NCBI GenBank assembly: GCA_003567575.1
Contig: PWZG01000358.1
Coordinates: 1-12,361 of the forward strand
Source of the DNA: PVC group bacterium
GTDB taxonomy: Bacteria > Verrucomicrobiota > Kiritimatiellia > CAIKKV01 > PXCX01
DNA: 12,361 bases
Reading direction: 5' to 3'
Both the position numbers and the translations under genes were made by a program. Positions 6,336 to 12,361 of this stretch are shown in pieces. Positions within the stretch are counted from its first letter, which is position 1, and each line of letters opens with the position of its first letter. Below the pieces are notes generated by a model, which did no database searches, was not told where the DNA came from, and saw only the letters and a program-made list of their open reading frames with translations.

Positions 6336-8330
6336 TTACCCCGTCAATTCCGCCGCGATTTCCGCGACGCGTTCCGGGGTGAAACCGTAGGCTTTGGCCA
6401 GATCTTTATAAGGTCCGGATTTGCCGAAATGATCCAGACACAGGGTACGGCCTTCGTTGCCGATATAACGTTCCCATCCGAACGATGTGCCGGCCTCGAT
6501 CGCGATGCGGCGCCGGCAGTCACGCGGCAAGACCGATTCGCGGTATGCTGCGTCCTGTTGCTCGAACAATTCCCAGGACGGCATGCTGACCACGCGAACC
6601 CGGTGTTTCGAGGCCAGATTCCCGGCGGCCGCCAAAGCCAGCTCGACTTCCGAACCGGTAGCGATCAGGATCAATTCCGGTTCGCCTTCCGCGCTTTGCC
6701 AGAGTGTGTACGCGCCTTTTTCCAGTAGATTGGCGGGCGCATATTTCGAGCGATCAATTACGGCGACGTTTTGGCGGGTCAACAATAGCGCGGTCGGACC
6801 CTTGGTGTTGCGCAACGCCGCCACCCAGGCCGCCGCTGTCTCGGTTGCATCGGACGGCCGGATAACCGTCAGCCCCGGCATGGCGCGTAAGGCGGCCGCA
6901 TGTTCTATCGGTTGATGCGTAGGGCCGTCTTCACCAACGTAAAAACTGTCATGGGTGAAAACGTAAATGACCGGCATTTCCATGATGGCCGAAAGACGTA
7001 CGGATGGCCGGCAATAATCCGAAAACACGAAAAATGTCGCGCCAAATACCCGGAATCCGCCGTGCAACATCATCCCGTTCAACAAGGCCGCCATACCATG
7101 TTCGCGAATCCCGAAATGCAGATTGCGCCCTGCGTATTTACCGGGCGCAACCGAATCGACATTATCGATCAGCGTATTGGTGCTGGGCGCCAAGTCGGCG
7201 GACCCGCCGATAAGCGACGGAATCTGCTGGGCCAGCGCCTGAATGGTTTTCCCCGACGCGACCCGGGTTGCCAGCGGCTGGGCCGGATCGAAGGCCGGCA
7301 ATTGCGCCTCGATGTCGGCCGGAATTTCCAGGGACATGGCTGATTGCCAGGCCGCCGCCAGATCGGGATGGGCGGCCGTGTAGGCCGACCAGCGTTCGTC
7401 CCAGGCCTTGACCTTTGCTTCCAGATCCTGCCGGCGCGCGGCGAATATCTCACGTACCCGGTCCGGAACGTAATACGTTTTATCTTCCGGGAAACCGAGA
7501 TGCTTTTTCGTGGCGCGCAATTCGTCTTCTCCCAATGGCGCACCGTGTACTTTGGCGGTATCGTGCATGTTCGGGCTGCCCTGGCCGATATGTGTGTGAC
7601 CGATGATGATCGTCGGGCGCTCCGTTTCGGCGTGGGCATCCGTGAGCGCTTGTTCAATGGATGTGTAATCGTGGCCGTCGATCTCCAGAACATTCCAGTG
7701 ATAACCTTCAAAACGGCGCCGGACATCGTCGCTGTACGCCAGATCGGTCGCGCCCTCGATCGTAATGCGGTTACTATCGTAAAAAACGATCAGTTTATGC
7801 AGTTTTAAATGACCTGCAATGGCGCAAGCCTCATGCGATAATCCTTCCATCAGGTCGCCGTCACTGCAAATGACGTAGGTATAATGGTCGACCGGTGTGA
7901 AATCGGCGGTATTGTAGCGCGCCGCCAGCATTCGTTCCGTCAGGGCCATCCCGATGGAATTACCGATCCCCTGGCTGAGCGGTCCCGTCGTGGTCTCGAC
8001 GCCCGGGGTCAAACCGTGTTCCGGATGGCCTGGGGTCAGGCTGCCGAATTGGCGGAATTTTTCCAGTTCTTCCATCGGTAGATCGTAACCGGAAAGGTGT
8101 AAGAGACTGTAAAGCAGCATGGAACCGTGGCCCGCGGATACGATAAACCGGTCGCGATCGGCCCACTGCGGCTTGGATGGACAGTGTTTGAGTACCTTTG
8201 TAAATAAAACGGCGGCATAATCCGCCGTACCCATCGGCATGCCGGGATGTCCCGACTTCGCGCTCTCGACGCCGTCCGCGGACAGGCAGCGGATGGTGTC
8301 GGCGACAAGTTTTAAGTCTGTATGTGTCAT
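6336..8330 (-). CDS. tkt: Transketolase
   Basis: Transketolase moves two-carbon ketol units between sugar phosphates in the non-oxidative pentose phosphate pathway, using thiamine diphosphate. At 664 residues it is the usual bacterial length. Visible motifs are SGHPGMPMG and AGHGSMLLYSLLH near the N-terminus, the cofactor/Mg motif SDGDLMEG (about 156-163), the catalytic Glu in FGIREHGMA, and the pyrimidine-domain phrase THDSFYVGEDGPTHQP. The start is placed at ATG 8330 because GGAGG lies 5 bases before it. The ATG at 8342 would put that ribosome binding site inside the gene. It is the first gene of a likely two-gene unit with murA. No odd residues were noticed. Confidence 0.98.
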   Translation of the reverse strand: MTHTDLKLVADTIRCLSADGVESAKSGHPGMPMGTADYAAVLFTKVLKHCPSKPQWADRDRFIVSAGHGSMLLYSLLHLSGYDLPMEELEKFRQFGSLTPGHPEHGLTPGVETTTGPLSQGIGNSIGMALTERMLAARYNTADFTPVDHYTYVICSDGDLMEGLSHEACAIAGHLKLHKLIVFYDSNRITIEGATDLAYSDDVRRRFEGYHWNVLEIDGHDYTSIEQALTDAHAETERPTIIIGHTHIGQGSPNMHDTAKVHGAPLGEDELRATKKHLGFPEDKTYYVPDRVREIFAARRQDLEAKVKAWDERWSAYTAAHPDLAAAWQSAMSLEIPADIEAQLPAFDPAQPLATRVASGKTIQALAQQIPSLIGGSADLAPSTNTLIDNVDSVAPGKYAGRNLHFGIREHGMAALLNGMMLHGGFRVFGATFFVFSDYCRPSVRLSAIMEMPVIYVFTHDSFYVGEDGPTHQPIEHAAALRAMPGLTVIRPSDATETAAAWVAALRNTKGPTALLLTRQNVAVIDRSKYAPANLLEKGAYTLWQSAEGEPELILIATGSEVELALAAAGNLASKHRVRVVSMPSWELFEQQDAAYRESVLPRDCRRRIAIEAGTSFGWERYIGNEGRTLCLDHFGKSGPYKDLAKAYGFTPERVAEIAAELTG

Positions 8331-8369
8331 ATTAACCTCCATAAGTTGTATAAGTTGTCTTGTATTGTT

Positions 8370-8392
8370 GCGGTCTAGCGTACCGCATTATA
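8370..8392 (-). promoter_or_regulatory. Candidate tkt-murA promoter with adjacent small palindrome
   Basis: TATAAT on the minus strand (8387-8392) would start a transcript near 8380, about 50 bases before the tkt ATG. No good -35 hexamer is visible at 16-18 bases. Directly beside it is the palindrome GCGGT-7-ACCGC (8370-8386), which could be an operator or a small leader hairpin. The leader also holds a tandem AAGTTGTAT/AAGTTGTCT (8343-8360). Confidence 0.35.
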
Positions 8393-8440
8393 AGGGAAAA
8401 AGGAAGTATAACCATGTAAGGCGTTTAACGCAAGAGCCGA

Positions 8441-8548
8441 TGCATGAAACCCAGCAATTCTCATTTTGGTCGCGTTACGGCATTTTGGAGGGTCGGGCTC
8501 CGTCCCGACCGTCTTACGGGAGGCCAAGATGAGAATTGCTGCATGAAA
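8441..8548. mobile_element. MITE-like element: 18-base inverted repeats around a palindromic repeat
   Basis: Inverted arms CAGCAATTCTCATTTTGG (8452-8469) and CCAAGATGAGAATTGCTG (8524-8541) match at 17 of 18 bases. The 9-base direct repeat TGCATGAAA occurs just outside the left arm (8441-8449) and at the right end (8540-8548), resembling a target duplication, although the right copy overlaps the arm by two bases. Enclosed is a GGTCGGG (8491-8497) / CCCGACC (8504-8510) palindrome of the same family as at 3441-3490. One forward frame through it reads LEGRAPSRPS. It carries no transposase gene and sits between the DUF4838 gene and tkt. It could also act as a terminator hairpin for the former. The rest of 8343-8673 shows no gene. 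Confidence 0.5.
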
Positions 8549-8673
8549 TCCTGAATTGCGGATTGTTGATTTATGATTTTCGGTTTGTTAATGGGAACAA
8601 GCGCGTGATGTCAATAGAGTTCGATTCCGAGCATCAAGCATGTCATGCGGCGCCTCGTCGTTAAGCCATGCCG

Positions 8674-11025
8674 TTACTCGGCAGGCGCGTAAAACATGGC
8701 CGGCCCGATCAAACCGCCGGTCCCCAGTTCCGCGGTCCCGGGACGGTATGCCCGTACCGTGACGATATTGGGTTCGCCGTGACGGATGACATCGGTAACA
8801 TCGAATTCGAACGCTCGAAACGATGAACCGTAGGCATTGAGATCGAACTCGGCGCCACCGTGATTGGCGCCCACAAATTGGCCGTTCAGCCAAACTTCGG
8901 CCGTGCTGTCCACGCCGGCAAACCAGATATGGATCGTGCGGCCGCGATGCGTATCGGGCACGTCGATTTCCTGACGGTACCAAGTTTGCCCGAAGTAATA
9001 GCGTAATCCCTGATTACTCCAGCTCGTATCGGTCCGGATACGCTGCCAGTTGCCGCCTTCGCTCTCCGGTTTTTGCAGGCCGGTATACTGGCCCCAGCGT
9101 TCGGGATCGATATGGAATTGCCATTCGTGATCAAACGGCGCGACGATCTCGCCGCCGTCCTGCAACGTGGCGGCATTGGCAACCGTCATACGCCGGATGA
9201 AACGGCTCAGTAAACGGTCGGCATGCCGGGCATTGAGCATCGGGAATTCGTAATCGCCGACCAATCGATCGCGTATAGCTTCGATTTGTTCAAGCGCCTC
9301 CAGTTCACCGAGAAAATCATGTCGGTGCCGACGCGCCATCAATTGACAGTATCCATCGAGAAAATCCAGGCTTACGCGGGTGATTTCCACCCGTATACCG
9401 TACTGATCGCCATCTGCCGCGTCGGCCAGCTCCTCGGCTTGTTCCAGATATGCGCGAGCCCGGTTACGTATTTCGGCGGGATAAATGTTCGGCATATCCC
9501 AGGAACTGCCGGTATGATGATCGGCATCGCGTATCGCCGCATCCATCAGGGTATGGTACGCAGCCATCGGTTCGGCGGCCGGCCCGTAATACAGCTCGTA
9601 GAATTCATTCAACAAGGCATCGACATCCGCTTTGTGATTCCACAACAGTTTGGCGGCGATATACATCGACGGATTGTGTGAAGCCCAGGCCGAGCTCGGG
9701 TCGGCGCTCCATATCCGCACCCCATGATCGTAAAAGATTGGGATTTCCTCGCGTAAGCGGTGTACCATCGAGAACGGAAACCCGGGACAGGCCAGGTTGA
9801 ACAGGTATCCGCGATCGGCAATATAATTGCCGACATACGGTTTCCAATTCTCCAATAGCCAGACCGGGAAATTGGATTCCGGACAGATCGGATTGTTGGG
9901 TCCATGAATGCGGCAGGTATGGATCGGCGCCAACGAAATCGCCATATTATCCCGCGGCTCAATCGCAATCGGCGGCATCTGGAGTCCGCCATAAGCGTAA
10001 AAACCGACCCGCACATCGGGAAACTCGTCGGACAATACATCAGTTAATTGATTAAAAAACCAGACATAACGATCGGTGTAGGACGGCGTCGGCGTACGCA
10101 ACGGAACCTTTGACTCGGGCGGATCGAGAGCCACGCATTTTTCGCACTGGCAGAAACCGCCGCCGTCGTTCGGTCCCATGTTCAATACCCGCTGATCCGG
10201 ATTGTTGCGCAATTGTTCGCGATAATGGTCGGCCACCAGTTGCAGCGTACGGTTTTCCGCGATGACATCCGTGGTATAGGTCAGGCAAAGTTGACGGCGC
10301 ACGCGTTCGCCGCCGATCAGGGCGAACAGGCGCGGATCTTCTTCAAAATAATTGCGCGCGCGACTGCCGCTGAGGGGACTAATACCGTGCGAACCGTAGC
10401 GGCCGCCCACACCCGGCATACGTAGCCGGTCTCGCCATTGCAGATTGGCATCTCCTCGTCCCGGGCCACGGCGATAGCTGAACGAAGGCGCCTGCACCGT
10501 GCGCTGCACGTCGAGCGCCAGCGTATCCGTTGTCGGCACAACGCGGCCGGTTTCGCCCGGCATGAACCAGCGCACACCAAGCTGTTCGAGCAGCTCGTAG
10601 GCTGCCGTGCGCGTGCCGTCTGGCGATAATCCTCGCAAATGAATCGCTTCCCGGTCGGCAATCAGCGCAAAAGACCAGGGATCGTCGCTTTCTTCCAGAA
10701 TCAGTGCGTCGATCGTTTCATCCGCCGCCGCCCCAATGAAAATCGGAAGACGGTCTTCGATATCGTCTCCGGTTCGAATCGCCGGCAGCGTCACGCCGCT
10801 GATTAATGCCAAGTGTTCGACCAGCTCGTCGGCGGCCTGCTGTTCGGCCGCCTCGGGTTCCGCCGGCAGCACGATTACTGCCCGTGCATCGCCTTCGTAA
10901 ACCAATACCGTCTTGGTCGTATCCTGTAAAACCGATTGTCTGCATCCTGCGCCCAATAACACGATCCCAGCCAATAACTTTCGAATAATTGCAATTTTAC
11001 CATCTCGTTTCATATTTTTGTCCAT
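8674..11025 (-). CDS. Secreted or lipoprotein DUF4838 protein with GH2-type C-terminal sugar-binding domain
   Basis: The function is not established. The layout is that of an exported glycoside-hydrolase-like protein. Residues 1-28 are a signal peptide (basic start, hydrophobic 17-27) ending LLGAGC, an imperfect lipobox, so lipid anchoring at Cys28 is possible. Residues 38-170 resemble the accessory N-terminal domain of alpha-glucuronidases and GH20-type enzymes. Residues 225-500 form the DUF4838 core with the typical FCQCEKC cluster (291-297) and aromatic-rich stretches. A helical linker (515-610) follows. Residues 625-783 are a jelly-roll like that of GH2 beta-galactosidases (TWYRQEIDVP, AEVWLNGQFVG). 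The full size is 783 residues. No ribosome binding site is evident before either near-N-terminal Met (11025 or 11013), so the start is uncertain by four residues. A polysaccharide-degrading role is inferred. The 192-base gap upstream shows no clear promoter. Confidence 0.88.
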   Translation of the reverse strand: MDKNMKRDGKIAIIRKLLAGIVLLGAGCRQSVLQDTTKTVLVYEGDARAVIVLPAEPEAAEQQAADELVEHLALISGVTLPAIRTGDDIEDRLPIFIGAAADETIDALILEESDDPWSFALIADREAIHLRGLSPDGTRTAAYELLEQLGVRWFMPGETGRVVPTTDTLALDVQRTVQAPSFSYRRGPGRGDANLQWRDRLRMPGVGGRYGSHGISPLSGSRARNYFEEDPRLFALIGGERVRRQLCLTYTTDVIAENRTLQLVADHYREQLRNNPDQRVLNMGPNDGGGFCQCEKCVALDPPESKVPLRTPTPSYTDRYVWFFNQLTDVLSDEFPDVRVGFYAYGGLQMPPIAIEPRDNMAISLAPIHTCRIHGPNNPICPESNFPVWLLENWKPYVGNYIADRGYLFNLACPGFPFSMVHRLREEIPIFYDHGVRIWSADPSSAWASHNPSMYIAAKLLWNHKADVDALLNEFYELYYGPAAEPMAAYHTLMDAAIRDADHHTGSSWDMPNIYPAEIRNRARAYLEQAEELADAADGDQYGIRVEITRVSLDFLDGYCQLMARRHRHDFLGELEALEQIEAIRDRLVGDYEFPMLNARHADRLLSRFIRRMTVANAATLQDGGEIVAPFDHEWQFHIDPERWGQYTGLQKPESEGGNWQRIRTDTSWSNQGLRYYFGQTWYRQEIDVPDTHRGRTIHIWFAGVDSTAEVWLNGQFVGANHGGAEFDLNAYGSSFRAFEFDVTDVIRHGEPNIVTVRAYRPGTAELGTGGLIGPAMFYAPAE

Positions 11026-11217
11026 TCAGTTTTATAGCGCAACACGCGTTCCGTGATGCACATCGTATACAGCGCCTTGTTCAAAGATGCATTGGTTTGC
11101 GATTGGTGCCTTATTCTAGAGCCTCTGTCATAAAAAACAAGAAAAAGTGACGTGATGACGTTGGGTGATTCGGGCAAGAGGTCAGAGGTCAGTTTTGCAA
11201 CCCTTTTCGGATGGGCT

Positions 11218-12024
11218 CTACCTAAGCCGGCCTCTCAATACGTCGTCCGTCTGGAGACGGCCGTCCTCGGCCGTTTCTCTTCCGGCGGGGGACCGCCGGC
11301 TCCAGAGAATGCTGTTCGAACATGCATTGCGTTCGGCGAGGAGTTCGGCGGCGGTGCGGCGGTTTGAGGTGACCTGATGCGGCTCCAGATGCGCGGTATC
11401 ACCGAGCAGGATAAATTTTGCGGGGGATGGCAGACGCAAAGCGGTCAGGGCACAATTCCAACCCACGACCGGCGGCCATTCCGGTTGGTCGGTCACAAGC
11501 CGGAGACCATACCGAATGGCGGCATGACAGGATGCGCCGTGCCCGACGAGAAGAATATCTTCGCCGCCGTCGGCCGCCAACGGTTCCAGAAAGGCCCGCA
11601 CCCGGGCTTCCACGGCCGGCCGCTGTTTGTGTTCATCGGTGGTTTCCTGTTCCAGCGTCCACCAGGGATGCGGCAGAACCGCCTCCGGCGCGATGCGCGG
11701 GAATTGCGATCGTAACGCGTCCAGCGTGGCTCCCTGGAAGTTGGTAATATTGGGACCGGTATATTCCCGGATGGCCGGTTCCGGCCAGATCACCGTATCC
11801 AGCACGCCGGCAATGACATGCGCGGTTTCCGTCGTACGCCGGTAAGGCGACGCATAAATCCGGCCCGCGAATCCGTCCGCCTTGAGCCGTTGCCCCAGCC
11901 GCCGCGCCTGTTCCCGACCCAAGTCGCTCAAGGGCGGATCACCCGGCGGATAATCCGGATCGGCGCCATCGGACGCAGTTCCGGGGACCAACGGCTGGCC
12001 GTGTCGTGTAATGTAGATGATCAT
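11218..12024 (-). CDS. Histidine phosphatase superfamily protein (phosphoglycerate mutase-like)
   Basis: This is a branch-1 histidine phosphatase; the substrate is unknown. Near the N-terminus IIYITRHGQP holds the phospho-accepting His8 with Arg7. SPYRRTTETA (59-68) supplies the second Arg, Glu87 is a likely proton donor, and LLVGHGASCH (158-167) has the second catalytic His162. The start at 12024 is supported by AAGGAGA 7 bases upstream; a longer open frame to 12333 is only the shadow of the neighbouring amidohydrolase. The core fold seems to end near residue 225. The last residues, about 240-258 of 268, are encoded by a palindromic repeat (11251-11305), so the native stop was probably lost or replaced. 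The gene follows the amidohydrolase gene by 20 bases and is likely co-transcribed with it. Confidence 0.9.
   Translation of the reverse strand: MIIYITRHGQPLVPGTASDGADPDYPPGDPPLSDLGREQARRLGQRLKADGFAGRIYASPYRRTTETAHVIAGVLDTVIWPEPAIREYTGPNITNFQGATLDALRSQFPRIAPEAVLPHPWWTLEQETTDEHKQRPAVEARVRAFLEPLAADGGEDILLVGHGASCHAAIRYGLRLVTDQPEWPPVVGWNCALTALRLPSPAKFILLGDTAHLEPHQVTSNRRTAAELLAERNACSNSILWSRRSPAGRETAEDGRLQTDDVLRGRLR
11251..11305. repeat. Facing pair of GC-rich palindromic repeats inside a gene's 3' end
   Basis: The segment begins CTGGAG (11251) and ends CTCCAG (11305). The left half CTGGAGACGGCCGTCCTCGG and the right half, read in reverse as CTGGAGCCGGCGGTCCCCCG, are diverged copies of one element, each with its own short stem (CGGCCG.., CGGCGG..). 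They are joined by about nine bases of pyrimidine. The family matches the elements at 3702-3769. It lies inside the reading frame of the histidine phosphatase and could also end transcription after that gene. Confidence 0.7.
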
Positions 12025-12044
12025 TGGAAGTTCTCCTTCAGGGT

Positions 12045-12361
12045 TTACGATCCGCTTCTTTCCGAGGCCGCGGCATGCATGGCAAGTTGCGGTGGCCGTT
12101 GCGATTTCGGAATCAGCGCATCGAACTTGAATCCTTGGGTCGCGGTTTCGAATTCGGCGCGCACCGCGTTCAACAGGGATCGATCGGCCGCCGGACACCC
12201 CCAATACTGTACCGTACCCGCCAAGCCGGCTTGGTCGATCAGCGCGGCGGTCGTCACCGCGGCAACGGCCGTGCCAACACCCAGCAGATTGTGGCCGCAC
12301 CCGTGCCCGTAGGTACCGGGCCGCAATCCGCAATCTGGTAACCCGTCGTATTCGCCCAGAA
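12045..12361 (-). CDS. M20 (AbgB-like) amidohydrolase, cut by the window edge and apparently internally deleted
   Basis: Reading into the window from 12359 the frame gives LGEYDGLP, then TYGHGCGHNLLGVG, the metal-binding region of AbgB-type M20 amidohydrolases (Asp in EYD, and the HGCGHN phrase). It goes on to GTVQYWGCPA, which in this family normally leads into the catalytic Glu-Glu and some 300 more residues. Here it passes without frame break to SLLNAVRAEFETATQGFKFD and IPKSQRPP, which looks like the extreme C-terminus of the same family, and stops at 12045. The catalytic glutamates and the dimerisation domain are therefore absent. It is most likely a non-functional remnant that keeps an open frame. 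The first part of the gene lies outside the window. Confidence 0.7.
   Translation of the reverse strand, partial: LGEYDGLPDCGLRPGTYGHGCGHNLLGVGTAVAAVTTAALIDQAGLAGTVQYWGCPAADRSLLNAVRAEFETATQGFKFDALIPKSQRPPQLAMHAAASERSGS

Noticed and set aside
6027..6728. Plus-strand frame of 233 codons across the tkt-murA junction
   Set aside because: It is antisense to two conserved genes, with no family resemblance and no ribosome binding site.
8639..8649. GCATG-T-CATGC palindrome as a terminator after the DUF4838 gene
   Set aside because: The loop would be a single base and no T-run follows, so it is not a workable terminator.
8588..8983. Minus-strand frame of 131 codons overlapping the end of the DUF4838 gene
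   Set aside because: It is a shadow in another frame of a well-supported gene, with a basic low-complexity translation.
12025..12333. N-terminal extension of the histidine phosphatase frame
   Set aside because: It is out of frame with, and entirely inside, the amidohydrolase gene. A clear ribosome binding site and the RHG motif place the start at 12024.

Overview
The window is a replication-origin-type locus from a bacterium, followed by a run of mostly leftward genes. Three things suggest the PVC superphylum (Verrucomicrobiota or Kiritimatiellota rather than Proteobacteria or Firmicutes). There are dispersed GC-rich palindromes of the kind that read 'EGRAPSRP' when translated. There is a large secreted DUF4838 glycoside-hydrolase-like protein. 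The MurA carries Asp in place of the catalytic Cys, as Chlamydia does. This placement is an inference from gene content and not a phylogeny.

Layout, left to right. Bases 1-28 are the 5' end of a tRNA on the minus strand, probably tRNA-Gln. dnaN (53-1171) and dnaA (1534-2925) lie on the minus strand in the classical dnaA-dnaN order. They are separated by an AT-rich spacer that holds a good dnaN promoter candidate. Between dnaA and the divergent M24 peptidase gene (3866-4987, plus strand) is a gene-free region of about 940 bases. Its dnaA-proximal half has an array of DnaA-box-like 9-mers followed by an AT-rich stretch, which is the best oriC candidate. The distal half is filled with palindromic repeats. 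Convergent to the peptidase gene, a minus-strand pair tkt (6336-8330) then murA (5027-6310) is separated by only 25 bases. Upstream of tkt is a small element with terminal inverted repeats that encloses another copy of the palindromic repeat. Next come the DUF4838 lipoprotein or secreted-protein gene (8674-11025), a histidine-phosphatase gene (11218-12024), and the end of an M20/AbgB-like amidohydrolase gene that runs off the window edge and appears to have lost its middle.

The core genes cover replication initiation (DnaA), replication processivity (DnaN), pentose-phosphate carbon flow (transketolase) and the first committed step of peptidoglycan synthesis (MurA). The remaining genes are degradative or poorly defined hydrolases.

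I see no new multi-gene defence or biosynthetic system. The points most worth following are: (i) DnaA-like boxes of form TTATNAACA, paired with a DnaA whose DNA-reading loop is one residue shorter and lacks the usual Asp; (ii) a natural Asp-type MurA, predicted to be fosfomycin-insensitive; (iii) a family of nested palindromes, some arranged as inverted pairs, one of which supplies the C-terminus of a protein; and (iv) an in-frame internal deletion in an amidohydrolase gene.
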